Notes: generated from the sequence alone by a model not told the origin. Positions 28,799-37,218 are shown, numbered from the stretch's first letter. The stretch: DNA of 64,000 nt from Mesorhizobium sp. M4B.F.Ca.ET.058.02.1.1 (GCF_003952505.1 NZ_CP034450.1:6389616-6453615), one strand, 5' to 3'. Program-made: numbers and translations.

Positions 28799-28827
28799 AT
28801 CCACCGTCTCTCACAGGGTGCAGGCTC

Positions 28828-29715
28828 TCACGCCGGTCGATAAACCCTTTCAGCAGTGTTCCAGAAGATATCCGCTTCCGCCGCTGCGCCGTGCCTGGCC
28901 ACCGCCGCGCGGTGCGCCTTGATCAACTCGGCGTGGCTGGTCCACAGCTTCTCGATCGGGAAGTTCGAGCCGAACATCAGATGGTCCGGGCCGAGGATAT
29001 CGATCGCGTTGTCGACGATGTAGGCGATCAGCGCCGGATCGTTGCGGTGGACGAAGGTGCCCAGGCCGGACAGCTTGGCGTAGACGTTGGGCGCGGCGGA
29101 GAGCGTGCGCAGGCCGGTCTTCCATGCCTCGGTGGTTTCCGGTTCCATGCCGGTCAGCATGCCGGCATGGGTGAGGATGAAGTTGGTCTGAGGGTTCTCG
29201 CCGACCAGCGTCAGGCCGTCCTTCATCTGCGCCGGGAAAAGCTGGAGGTCGAAGGACAGGCCGTAGTCCTTCAGCCGCGCCACATTCTTCCGCACTGTGG
29301 GATCGATGACCTGGTCTGCCGAGGCGGCGAAGCGGAAAGCCGGCGTCTCGTGCCAGTGCAACTGCATGCGCACGCCGCGAAGCAGCTTGTATTTCATCAG
29401 CCGGTCGATCTGCGGCCGGACATCGTCGACGGTCATGTCGGCATAGCCGACGATGGCGTGCGGCCAGCCGGTTTCGTCGGCGGTCTTCTGCAGGAAGGCG
29501 ACTTCCTTCTCGAAATCCTCCTTGGCCCAGTTGGTCTGGACATAGACGGTCTTTTCGACGCCAGACCCCTTCTGGTCTTCGAGGAATTCCTCGATTGGAT
29601 AGTCGCGGCGGATCGGCTCGTAGGGGCCGAAGATGCGCGGCACCATCGGTCCGACCAGCCAGGGCTGGTCCTTCTGGCGCCAGATGTGGAAATGCGCGTC
29701 GATCGCCTTCTGCAT
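28828..29715 (-). CDS. Amidohydrolase family protein (Amidohydro_2, TIM barrel)
   Basis: About 295 residues. The ATG at 29715 overlaps the VWA stop (TGATG); a GTG three bases upstream is the alternative. N-terminal metal-type motif DAHFHIW, a His in FILTHAGM and the C-terminal DHLMFGSNFPIEKL, as in L-fucono-lactonase, pyrone-dicarboxylate lactonase and related hydrolases. Members hydrolyse lactones, amides or decarboxylate aromatic acids. As last gene of the molybdenum-hydroxylase operon, it may open the ring of the hydroxylated product. The substrate is inferred only as cyclic. Confidence 0.82.
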   Translation of the reverse strand: MQKAIDAHFHIWRQKDQPWLVGPMVPRIFGPYEPIRRDYPIEEFLEDQKGSGVEKTVYVQTNWAKEDFEKEVAFLQKTADETGWPHAIVGYADMTVDDVRPQIDRLMKYKLLRGVRMQLHWHETPAFRFAASADQVIDPTVRKNVARLKDYGLSFDLQLFPAQMKDGLTLVGENPQTNFILTHAGMLTGMEPETTEAWKTGLRTLSAAPNVYAKLSGLGTFVHRNDPALIAYIVDNAIDILGPDHLMFGSNFPIEKLWTSHAELIKAHRAAVARHGAAAEADIFWNTAERVYRPA

Positions 29716-30983
29716 CACGATACCCTTTTCCAGATGGCCTCGGCTGACGGAGCGGGCCGGGCGAGCGACAGGATGAAATCCGTGAGGCTCTTCAGCGACG
29801 AGCCGTCGACCAGATCGTCGAGCACCGGCACGATGGCGCGCAGCGCCGCCGTCGCCGGCCGGAAACGCGGGTCGCCGGCGAGCGGCGTCGCCAGCGACAA
29901 TCGGAAGGCGCGGGCGCTCAGGCGGCGCATCGCGGTCTCGAGATCGGCGTGGTCGCCACGCTCCAGCGCATCCGAAAGGATGACCACCGCCGCGCCGCGG
30001 GCGAAGGCGGAAAAACGCGGCACCGAAAGGAAGGCGAGCAGCGTCGGCCCCATGCGGGTGCCGCCATCCCAGTCGTCGACCAAAACCGCCGCCCGGGCGA
30101 GCGCCTGGTCGCGGTCACGGACCCGCAGCGCCGAGGTGATGCGCGTGAGTCTCGTGCCGAAGGTGAAGACTTCGGCACGGTCGGCGCCCTGCACGGCGGC
30201 GTGCGCCAACTTCAGGTAATCGGCAGTATGGAGCTTCATCGAGCCGGAGACGTCGATGAGCAGGAGCAGCTTGCGCGGCACGGTCTGACGGCGGCGGAGC
30301 TGCGGCGAAGGAATGTCGCCGTCGGCGCTGACGATTTCGCCGAGTGAACGCCTGAGATCGAGCGTGCCGCGCGAGCGGGTGCGGATGGTGCGGAAGGAGC
30401 GGCGGGCGGGCAAAGCGGAGGCGAGCCCGCGGCGGAATGCGCCAAGACCGTCGGCAGCGCGCTGGAAATCGCGGCTGCTCAACTGCTCGCGCGCCGAGGT
30501 CAGCTCGCCGCCCTTCCCCTGGCGAGCGGCCTGGCTTTGCTCTTCGCGCGTGCCACGATCGTCCTTGATGCGGGTTTCATCCTCTTCGCCCTCGATCGAC
30601 GGTTTTACGTCGCCATAGAAGTGGCTGCGTAAATGTGCGTCGAATTCGATGCGACGGTCGGGCGAAGGCGCGAGCGTCGCCAGCGCGGCCTCGCGGATGT
30701 CGTTCATCGAGCGCGGCCCAAGCAGTGTCACCGCCTGCATGAAGCTGGTGGCCTGTTCCGGCGCGACGGCGAAGGCGTGGCGGCGCAACAGGCGGGCAAA
30801 GCCAAGGAAGGGCGCGGCGGCGCGGGGCAAGCTTTCCTCGCCCCGTTCACGGGGAGAGGATGCCGGCAGGCAGGTGAGGGGCAGCGCCATCGTCTGCCCA
30901 TGTTGGCGCCGCCCCTCATCCGCCCCTTCGGGGCACCTTCTCCCCGTGAACGGGGAGAAGGGATTGTTGAGGTCGCGGCTCAC
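29715..30983 (-). CDS. VWA domain protein, CoxE-like
   Basis: 422 residues if started at GTG 30983, which overlaps the MoxR stop (GTGA). The MIDAS motif DVSGS is at 244-248 and SDALERGD follows further on, so this is the VWA protein that works with MoxR AAA+ ATPases. In Oligotropha, CoxD/CoxE take part in maturing the Cu/Mo active site of CO dehydrogenase. Residues about 7-50 are encoded by a paired palindromic repeat (30831-30970) and read as unlikely protein sequence. The native start may be broken, or may be ATG 30890 inside the repeat. Function otherwise as partner of the adjacent MoxR protein. Confidence 0.8.
   Translation of the reverse strand: MSRDLNNPFSPFTGRRCPEGADEGRRQHGQTMALPLTCLPASSPRERGEESLPRAAAPFLGFARLLRRHAFAVAPEQATSFMQAVTLLGPRSMNDIREAALATLAPSPDRRIEFDAHLRSHFYGDVKPSIEGEEDETRIKDDRGTREEQSQAARQGKGGELTSAREQLSSRDFQRAADGLGAFRRGLASALPARRSFRTIRTRSRGTLDLRRSLGEIVSADGDIPSPQLRRRQTVPRKLLLLIDVSGSMKLHTADYLKLAHAAVQGADRAEVFTFGTRLTRITSALRVRDRDQALARAAVLVDDWDGGTRMGPTLLAFLSVPRFSAFARGAAVVILSDALERGDHADLETAMRRLSARAFRLSLATPLAGDPRFRPATAALRAIVPVLDDLVDGSSLKSLTDFILSLARPAPSAEAIWKRVS
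30831..30970. repeat. Inverted pair of palindromic repeats inside the VWA gene start
   Basis: Two copies of the intergenic repeat face each other: 30831-30890 (CGCCCCGTTCACGGGG core, then GAGGGGCAGCGCC) and 30905-30970 (GCGCCGCCCCTCAT, then CTTCTCCCCGTGAACGGGGAGAAG). Each carries a hairpin core. They occupy the 5' end of the VWA reading frame directly after the MoxR gene and stay open in that frame. Confidence 0.8.
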
Positions 30984-31861
30984 GCCAGTGACTCCTCGAC
31001 GATCCTCCCAAGTTCCGGCGCGATCGCGGACAGATCCTCCTCGTCCTTGATCAGCACGCCGATGGCGCGGCGAAAGGCTTCCGGCCATGGGCTTCCGCCC
31101 TTTTCGAGAATGGTGGCGGCATTCGCCCATTCCACCGCCTCGGCAATGCCGGGCGGCTTGGCCAGCGGGCGGGCGCGGATCTGCTGCACGGCATTGGCCA
31201 CCGCGCGCGCCGTCGCCTCGGCGACATCGCCCGCGCGCAGCATGATGATCTCGGCCTCGCGCGCGGCGTCGGGATAGCCGATCCAGTGGTAGACGCAGCG
31301 CCGGCGCAGCGCCTCGGCCAGCTCGCGGGTGCGGTTGGAGGTCAGGATGACGATCGGCTGCGTTGCGGCGCGGATCGTGCCGCGTTCCGGGATGCTGATC
31401 TGGAAATCGGAGAGGAATTCCAGGAGCAGGGCTTCGAATTCGTGGTCGGAGCGATCGATCTCGTCGACGAGCAGCACGCGCTGTTCCGGCACGCGCAGCA
31501 CCTGCAGCAGCGGCCGCGCGATCAGGAAGCGGTCGTCATAGATGTCGATCTCGTGCTCGCCGGCATGGCGGATGGCGAGCAACTGGCGCTGGTAGTTCCA
31601 TTCATAGAGCGCATGCGCGGCGTCGATGCCTTCATAGCATTGCAGGCGCACCAGCTCACGGCCGAGCAGTTCGGCCACTGCCTTGGCGGCTTCGGTCTTG
31701 CCGACGCCCGGCGCGCCTTCGAGCAGCAGCGGCTTGCCGAGGCGAATGGCCAGGAAGATCGCCGTCGCAAGGCTGTCGTCGGCGAGATAGCGCGAGGCGG
31801 CAAGGCGCGCCGCCACCGCTTCCGGCGAAGCCGCGATCTGTTCGGCGTCGGCGCGGGTCAT
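30980..31861 (-). CDS. MoxR-family AAA+ ATPase (CoxD-like)
   Basis: 293 residues. Walker A GAPGVGKTEAAKA, Walker B VLLVDEIDRSD and sensor-1 VILTSNRTREL are intact. MoxR proteins act as chaperones in the assembly of metalloenzymes or protein complexes, usually with a VWA partner, which here follows with a 4-base overlap. It sits 7 bases downstream of the molybdopterin-subunit genes, so it most likely matures that enzyme, as CoxD does for the Mo site of CO dehydrogenase. Confidence 0.88.
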   Translation of the reverse strand: MTRADAEQIAASPEAVAARLAASRYLADDSLATAIFLAIRLGKPLLLEGAPGVGKTEAAKAVAELLGRELVRLQCYEGIDAAHALYEWNYQRQLLAIRHAGEHEIDIYDDRFLIARPLLQVLRVPEQRVLLVDEIDRSDHEFEALLLEFLSDFQISIPERGTIRAATQPIVILTSNRTRELAEALRRRCVYHWIGYPDAAREAEIIMLRAGDVAEATARAVANAVQQIRARPLAKPPGIAEAVEWANAATILEKGGSPWPEAFRRAIGVLIKDEEDLSAIAPELGRIVEESLA

Positions 31862-31868
31862 TGTCCGC

Positions 31869-32873
31869 TCAACCCGCGGCTTGCGCCTTTAGCGCGCGCA
31901 GGATGCGCTCGGGCGTGATCGGCAAAGTGTCGATGCGAACGCCGACGGCGTCGAAAACGGCATTGGCGACGGCGGGGATCTGCGGGTTGGCGCACATCTC
32001 GCCCGGTCCCTTGGCGCCGAAGGGACCGTCCGCCGACGGCCGTTCCAGCACGATGATCTCGGTCTCGGCGAGATCGCCGGGACCGGGCATCAGATACTGG
32101 TTGAAATCGGTGCCGCCATGGTCGCGGTTCGGATAATAGGGCTCCGTCGTCTCGTAGAGGGCATGGCTGATGCCCATCCAGGAACCACCGACGAGCTGCT
32201 GCTCGACCATCTTCGGGTTCAGGGCGCGGCCGATCTCGAAGACGTTCTTGACGTTGAGCACCGTCACTTCGCCCGTCTCGTCGTCGACCTCGACCTCGGC
32301 CACCGTGCAGGCATGCGCGTAGCAGGTCGACGGCTTCATCGCGCCGGTCTCCTTCTCCGGATAGGAGCGCGGGATCAAGAACATGCCGCGCCCAGAGATC
32401 GAGCGGCCGCGCTTGAAATGCGCCGACAGCGCAACGTCGAAGATCGAAATCGATTTCTGCGGCGCGCCCTTCACCAATACGTTGCCTTGGCCGTCGGTTT
32501 CGAGGTCCGAGGCGTTGACTTCCAGCTCTTCCGCCGCCACTTCCAGCATCACCTGGCGAGCTTCCCTCGCAGCCTGGATGACGGCGTTGCCGGCGCGATG
32601 CGTGCCGCGCGAGGCGAAGGTGCCCATGCAGTGCGGCCCGGTGTCGGTATCGGCGGTGTCGACGATGACGCGGTCGGTCGGCACGCCGATGGTCTCGGCG
32701 CAGATCTGCGCCATGATCTGTTTCATGCCCTGGCCGAGATCGACGCTGGAAAGGGTGACCATAAAATTGCCGGTCGGGGTCGAATGAACCAGCGCCTGGG
32801 TCGGGTCGCCGCCGAGATTCATGCCGGTCGGATAGTTGATCGCGGCGACGCCGCGTCCGCGCCGTATCGCCAT
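31869..32873 (-). CDS. Molybdenum hydroxylase large subunit, C-terminal half (separate gene)
   Basis: 334 residues from ATG 32873, one base after the stop of the N-terminal half (TGAGATG). It holds the second molybdopterin-binding part of a xanthine-dehydrogenase-family large subunit: VDLGQGMKQIMAQ, the domain around RGTHRAGNAV and the catalytic Glu in GAKGPGEMC. Normally this sequence is fused to the upstream gene in a protein of about 770-800 residues. The two adjacent genes together give 789 residues with no domain missing. The split resembles nicotinate dehydrogenase of Eubacterium barkeri, which has two Mo subunits of similar sizes. Confidence 0.85.
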   Translation of the reverse strand: MAIRRGRGVAAINYPTGMNLGGDPTQALVHSTPTGNFMVTLSSVDLGQGMKQIMAQICAETIGVPTDRVIVDTADTDTGPHCMGTFASRGTHRAGNAVIQAAREARQVMLEVAAEELEVNASDLETDGQGNVLVKGAPQKSISIFDVALSAHFKRGRSISGRGMFLIPRSYPEKETGAMKPSTCYAHACTVAEVEVDDETGEVTVLNVKNVFEIGRALNPKMVEQQLVGGSWMGISHALYETTEPYYPNRDHGGTDFNQYLMPGPGDLAETEIIVLERPSADGPFGAKGPGEMCANPQIPAVANAVFDAVGVRIDTLPITPERILRALKAQAAG

Positions 32874-32874
32874 C

Positions 32875-34242
32875 TCAGCCTCCCTTCCTGTAGGACGACA
32901 TCGCCATGTATTTCTCCGCCACCGGCCAGTTGGCGGCGCGCGAGGCTTCCTGCATGCACTCGATCAGCGCCGCGCCCTCGGTCGGCTGGCGATGCGCCTT
33001 CATGTCGCCGTCGCGGTAGGCATTGATGAAGCGGAACTCGAGCGGGTCCATGCCGATCAGCCGCGCCAGCTTGTCCATCTGCACTTCCAGCGCAAAGTCG
33101 CCGATAGTGACGCCGAAGCCGCGCATGGCGGAGGAGGGGGTGCGGTTGGTGTAGACGCAATAAGTGTCGATCCAGACATTGGGGATCGTGTAGGGCCCGG
33201 GATAGTGCGCCGCACCCTTCTGAGCGCCATAGGGCGAATGGCGGGAGTACGCGCCGGCATCGGTGTAGCCGGTGACCTTGCGGGCAACGATGCGGCCATC
33301 CTTCATGACGCCGTCCTTTATGACGACCTTCTCGGCAGCGCGGGGCGACGAGATCTGCATCTCCTCCTCGCGGCTGTAGATAAAACAGACCGGTCGTCCG
33401 GTAAACTTTGCGCCGAGGATGGCGATCGGCTCGACGATGACGTCGACCTTGCCGCCGAAGCCGCCGCCGACCGTGCCACCGACGAAATGGAGCTTGCTGC
33501 CGGGCATCTGCAGAATGATCGAGGCGTTGTCGAGGGTGAAGAACATCGCCTGCGTGTTGGTGTAGCAGGTGAAGCGGTCGTTGCCCTCGGGCGCGACCAC
33601 ACAGCCGGTGGTCTCGGTCGGCGCATGCTCGATCGGCGAGGACTGGTAGGTCTGCTCGAGGATGTGGTCGGCCTCGGCAAAGCCCGCCTCGACATCGCCG
33701 AAGCGCACCTTGCGGCACTCGCCGCTGTCATACAGGTAGTGGTTCTGGCCGTGGTACTCGTTGACGAGCGGCGCGCCGGGCTTCAGCGCCTCCTCCATGT
33801 CGAAGACGGCCGGCAGCACCTCGTAGTCGACCTTGACCTTGGCAGCTGCCTCCTGCGCCGCGCGCTCGGTCTCGGCCAGCACCGCCACCACCGCCTCGCC
33901 CTTCCAGCGCACCTTGCCGTCGGCGAGCACTGTTTCGTCCTCGGGGCCGATCTGGATCAGGATCAGGATGGTGTAGACATTGTGCGGCACGTCCCTGGCG
34001 GTGAGGATCTTCATCACGCCGGGATGCTTCTCCGCCTCCGAGATGTCGATCGAGCGGATGCGGGCGTGATGGTGCGGGCTGCGTACCATCTTCAGATGCA
34101 GCATGCCTGGGAAGTTGCGGTCGGCGAAATAGGCTGTCTTGCCGGTGACATGTCCGGGAGAATCGAGCCGCGGCCGTCCCTGGCCGATCTCGTGCAGGCC
34201 GTCCTTGCGCTGATCGGCGAAATAGCTCTTGCGCAGTTCCAT
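32875..34242 (-). CDS. Molybdenum hydroxylase large subunit, N-terminal half (separate gene)
   Basis: 455 residues from ATG 34242. It has the aldehyde oxidase/xanthine dehydrogenase a/b hammerhead region (GHVTGKTAYFADRNFPGMLH) and the first Mo-binding domain with GGTVGGGFGGK and SSAMRGFG. The last motif carries the Arg of purine-type hydroxylases and lacks the Cys of the CO dehydrogenase active loop, so this is not form-I CO dehydrogenase. The frame ends at SYRKGG with TGA, followed one base later by the ATG of the C-terminal half. Hydroxylation of a heterocycle or aldehyde is expected. Confidence 0.86.
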   Translation of the reverse strand: MELRKSYFADQRKDGLHEIGQGRPRLDSPGHVTGKTAYFADRNFPGMLHLKMVRSPHHHARIRSIDISEAEKHPGVMKILTARDVPHNVYTILILIQIGPEDETVLADGKVRWKGEAVVAVLAETERAAQEAAAKVKVDYEVLPAVFDMEEALKPGAPLVNEYHGQNHYLYDSGECRKVRFGDVEAGFAEADHILEQTYQSSPIEHAPTETTGCVVAPEGNDRFTCYTNTQAMFFTLDNASIILQMPGSKLHFVGGTVGGGFGGKVDVIVEPIAILGAKFTGRPVCFIYSREEEMQISSPRAAEKVVIKDGVMKDGRIVARKVTGYTDAGAYSRHSPYGAQKGAAHYPGPYTIPNVWIDTYCVYTNRTPSSAMRGFGVTIGDFALEVQMDKLARLIGMDPLEFRFINAYRDGDMKAHRQPTEGAALIECMQEASRAANWPVAEKYMAMSSYRKGG

Positions 34243-34255
34243 TCTTTTGGTCCCC

Positions 34256-34738
34256 TCAGGCCACGTTCTGCGAATTGGCGCGCGCAGCGGTGAGCACGGC
34301 CTGGATGATCGGCTCATAGCCGGTGCAGCGGCAGATGTTGCCGGACAGCGCCTCGACCACCTCTTCGCGGCTGGGATTGGGCGTGCGGTCGAGCAACACC
34401 TTGGCGGCCATGATCATGCCCGGCGTGCAGAAGCCGCATTGGGTGGCGAAGGCATCGAGGAAGGCGCGCTGCAGCGGATGCAGCACGCCGCCCTCGGCGA
34501 GACCTGCCGTCGTCCTGATGACGGCGCCGTTGCAGGTCTCCGCCAGCGTCAGGCAGGAGAGCCTCAGCTCACCGTCGATGATGACCGAGCAGGCGCCGCA
34601 AGTGCCCTGGTGGCAGCCGCCTTTCGGCGAGGTGTCGCCGATCTTGTCCCGCAGCGCGTGCAGCAGTGTCGCGCCGCTGTCGATTAACTCGGCTTTCTCG
34701 GAACCGTTGAGCGTGAACTGGACCGGGACCTTCACCAT
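34256..34738 (-). CDS. Molybdenum hydroxylase small [2Fe-2S] subunit
   Basis: 160 residues, the usual CoxS size. The plant-type cluster motif is GGCHQGTCGAC plus a later Cys (LSCLTL), and the second cluster is bound by CGFCTPG and CRCTGY. It passes electrons from the Mo site to the FAD subunit. It lies 13 bases upstream of the N-terminal Mo-subunit gene and 114 bases downstream of the FAD gene, with a palindromic repeat between. Confidence 0.93.
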   Translation of the reverse strand: MVKVPVQFTLNGSEKAELIDSGATLLHALRDKIGDTSPKGGCHQGTCGACSVIIDGELRLSCLTLAETCNGAVIRTTAGLAEGGVLHPLQRAFLDAFATQCGFCTPGMIMAAKVLLDRTPNPSREEVVEALSGNICRCTGYEPIIQAVLTAARANSQNVA

Positions 34739-34810
34739 GTCTTTCCTCCCAGCGCGCCTGCCCGGATATCCGGACAGACGCGCGCCCCCGACGTGTGAGA
34801 CTTCCTGCCT

Positions 34811-34854
34811 GTCGCAATCCCAAAACCGCTACGCGTTTTTGGGCGACGGGCATC
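34811..34854. repeat. Palindromic CCCAAAA repeat, copy 1
   Basis: ATCCCAAAACCG, a short loop and CGTTTTTGGGCGA form a hairpin with CCCAAAA/TTTTGGG arms. Nearly the same block occurs at 56942-56984. Here it sits between the FAD- and FeS-subunit genes and touches the stop codon of the former. Confidence 0.7.
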
Positions 34855-35647
34855 ATTCGAGCAGCAGCCGGCCGAGATGGACCGGCAGCACTTCGGCGCG
34901 ATACCAGGCGCTGGCGACCGGATCGGTAATCGGCGTTGTGCCTTCGTTTGCCACAGCCAGCGCCGGCGCGATCTCATCAGGCGTCAGCCTGCAGCCAAGC
35001 AGCGCCTTCTCGGCCGCTCTGGCACGCATCGGCCGGTCGGCCATGCAGCCAAGTGCGATCCGCGCGGCGGTGACCGTGCCGTTGTCTATCCGCTGCAAGA
35101 GCGCGGCGATGCTGAGTACCGAGACGCCCTTGGGCTTGACCCGTGACACTTTGAGAAAACGGAAGCTCTCCGCGCGGGGTAGGGCGAAGGTGACGGAGGT
35201 GACGATGGAACGGCTGGCGTCGCGTCCGGCCAGGAAGGTCTCGATCGGCACTTCGCTATCCTCGGTGGCGACGTTCGCGTCCAGCGCAAGCAGCGCGACG
35301 GCGAAGTCGCCGTAGGGCGCAGGCGCGAAGAGATTGCCGCCGACGCTTGCCATGTTGCGGATCGCCGGGCCGCCGACGGCGCGCACGGTGGGCGCAAGCC
35401 AGGCGAGTTCCGGATGGCGGGCAATCGCAGCCATGGTGACGGAGGCGCCAAGGCGAACCTTGCCGCCGGAAACAGCGATCGCCGACAGTGACGGTTCGGT
35501 GGCGCGGACGAGGCTGGAGACAGAGACATCGCCTTCATTGGCGGCGCGCACGACCAGCGTGCCGCCGCCGAGATAGCGCGTGCCGGCGGCCTGCAGTGCA
35601 GCGTTCGCGTCCTTCACCGTCGGGAATGTCTGGAGGGCAAGCGCCAT
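34853..35647 (-). CDS. Molybdenum hydroxylase FAD-binding subunit
   Basis: 264 residues, CoxM type. FAD contacts are seen in RYLGGGTLVVRAANEG and AIRNMASVGGNLFAPAPYGD, followed by the C-terminal CO-dehydrogenase flavoprotein domain (RALPR-type region, ALGCMADRP). It takes electrons from the FeS subunit. It follows the CoxG-like gene by 15 bases. The stop codon lies at the edge of a palindromic repeat. Confidence 0.9.
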   Translation of the reverse strand: MALALQTFPTVKDANAALQAAGTRYLGGGTLVVRAANEGDVSVSSLVRATEPSLSAIAVSGGKVRLGASVTMAAIARHPELAWLAPTVRAVGGPAIRNMASVGGNLFAPAPYGDFAVALLALDANVATEDSEVPIETFLAGRDASRSIVTSVTFALPRAESFRFLKVSRVKPKGVSVLSIAALLQRIDNGTVTAARIALGCMADRPMRARAAEKALLGCRLTPDEIAPALAVANEGTTPITDPVASAWYRAEVLPVHLGRLLLE

Positions 35648-35662
35648 GGCACGCTCCTTGGC

Positions 35663-36106
35663 TCAGCTTTGGCCGGCGAAATGGCTCTTCAGCGCGTTGA
35701 AGCCGCCCTGGAAGACATTGGCGCCCATGCCTTCGGCGAGCTTGTCGGCTTCCTCGGGAGCGGCGTCGAAGCTCGCGCTCCATTCGGCAAAGGTGCGGTC
35801 GCCGTCGGTGACACGTCGCAACTGCAGCGTCGCCTTGTGATTGGTGATCGGCTGCGGGGTCTCGAGGATGGAGTAGCTGACCAGAAACTTCTCGTCGGAG
35901 AAGTCGAGCAGCTTTTCGCGCAGGCGGGCGCCGCTGACGAGCTGGAAGTTGCGCACGCAGCCAACCGTGCTTGCGTCCTTGCCGTCCTCGATATGGCTTT
36001 CGACCATGCGCGGGTGCCAGCCCGGCAGGCCGTTGAAGTCGCGTATCCGCGCCCAGACCTGTTCGACCGGCGCGTCGATGACGCTGGAGATGGTGATTTT
36101 CGCCAT
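35663..36106 (-). CDS. SRPBCC/CoxG-family protein
   Basis: 147 residues starting MAKITISSVIDAPVEQVWARI, a helix-grip fold of the polyketide cyclase/START type. CoxG-like members occur in molybdenum-hydroxylase operons, where CoxG of Oligotropha helps anchor CO dehydrogenase to the membrane; others are plain lipid- or ligand-binding proteins. It is the first gene of the operon, downstream of a direct-repeat operator. Its exact role is unknown. Confidence 0.8.
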   Translation of the reverse strand: MAKITISSVIDAPVEQVWARIRDFNGLPGWHPRMVESHIEDGKDASTVGCVRNFQLVSGARLREKLLDFSDEKFLVSYSILETPQPITNHKATLQLRRVTDGDRTFAEWSASFDAAPEEADKLAEGMGANVFQGGFNALKSHFAGQS

Positions 36107-36164
36107 GGAGCCGTTCCCTTGCGGATGCGTATGGCGGGAAGGGTAGGGCGCACAGGCAGCCGGC

Positions 36165-36195
36165 GCTTATCAATGCGTCTTGAGTGCCTATCAAT
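36165..36195 (-). promoter_or_regulatory. Direct-repeat operator for the AraC regulator (candidate)
   Basis: GCTTATCAAT (36165-36174) and GCCTATCAAT (36186-36195) are the same 10-mer with one change, 21 bases apart, i.e. two helical turns. Such direct repeats are the classic binding arrangement for AraC-type activators. The pair lies in the 123-base gap between the AraC gene and the CoxG start on the minus strand, 59-89 bases upstream of the start. Confidence 0.65.
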
Positions 36196-36229
36196 CAGTC
36201 TGAAAATAGACCGAAACAGCCAGGGCCGC

Positions 36230-37057
36230 TCAAGCCATCGCCCGCGCCGCCTCGCGATAGAGCGTCGGCGGCACGCCGACATGGTCGCGGAAGAAGCGCG
36301 AAAAATTGCCCTGGGTGGTGAAGCCGAGATTGCAAGCGACCGAGATCAGCGGTTCCTGCGACCATTGCAGCTGGCGCACGGCTTCCTCCATGCGCAGCGT
36401 GTTCCAGTAGACGTTCGGCGTCAGATTGGTCTGTTCCTTGAACAAGGCGAAGAAATGCGGCCTCGACAGGCCGACGCTGCGGGCCACGTCGTCGAAGGAG
36501 ATGCGTTCGCAGACATTGGCCTTCATCAGCTGGATCGCCTTGCGGACGCGGAAATCCTGCATGGTGTTGACGCGGCCACGCGCCACATGCGGCGCCGAGG
36601 CGTCGGCGGCGTCGAGCACGCTGTCGATGAAGCGCTCGATCTCGTAATTGGCGATGTCGTCGATGCTCTCATTGTCGCTGAGATGATCGAGCAGGTGCGC
36701 CGCCGCCTGGTGCAGCCACGGCTCCAGCGTGATCGCGGCCTGCGCGAACAGCGGCGCCGACGAGGGCAGGTCGCGGCGCCGGCGGGCCCAGTCGGGATCG
36801 ATGTAGAAGGCGAGGAACAGGCCCGGCCTGCCGTCATGCGACAGGGCATGGCTGTGCGGCTGGAACGAATTGATGCCGGCGGCGGTGTCGGGCCCGAGCC
36901 GCACCGTCTCGCGGCCGATGGTCATCTCGCCGGCCGTGCCTTCAAGCCAGATGATCAGATGCGCCTCGACATGGGCATGGGTGACGAAGTCGTTGGCGAC
37001 ATTCAGGACAGAGACATGTCCGAACCGGCCCCAATAGAGCCTGATCGCGTCCGTCAT
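36230..37057 (-). CDS. AraC-family transcriptional regulator
   Basis: 275 residues. N-terminal cupin-like sensing part (HAHVEAHLIIWLEGTAGEMTIG) and C-terminal double HTH (ISFDDVARSVGLSRPHFFALFKEQ, then LISVACNLGFTTQGNFSRFFRDHVG). Expected to activate the molybdenum-hydroxylase operon immediately downstream on the same strand, whose promoter gap has matching direct repeats. The inducer is unknown. Confidence 0.87.
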   Translation of the reverse strand: MTDAIRLYWGRFGHVSVLNVANDFVTHAHVEAHLIIWLEGTAGEMTIGRETVRLGPDTAAGINSFQPHSHALSHDGRPGLFLAFYIDPDWARRRRDLPSSAPLFAQAAITLEPWLHQAAAHLLDHLSDNESIDDIANYEIERFIDSVLDAADASAPHVARGRVNTMQDFRVRKAIQLMKANVCERISFDDVARSVGLSRPHFFALFKEQTNLTPNVYWNTLRMEEAVRQLQWSQEPLISVACNLGFTTQGNFSRFFRDHVGVPPTLYREAARAMA

Positions 37058-37218
37058 GAGTATATCCTCCCGCGGGCGACTGGCCTCCCTTCGCCCGCCC
37101 GGGGATTGTGCGGCGGGCGTCGGGCGCTCGTCAAGGCGCGTGCGCTAGGTCTCACAGGCGCCTTGCGCCGCACGGGCGGATTTTCAGACTGAGCGATAGG
37201 AGCCGGATCCGGTCCGGC

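Noticed and set aside
28741..28827. A further copy of the palindromic repeat family near the DHA2 stop
   Set aside because: Only a short CGCCCTCATCCG stretch is similar and the hairpin core differs; treated as a possible terminator.
31869..35647. CO dehydrogenase operon (coxMSL with coxD, coxE, coxG)
   Set aside because: The large subunit reads SSAMRGFG where form-I enzymes have a loop with the Cu-binding Cys; the gene set is shared by other molybdenum hydroxylases.
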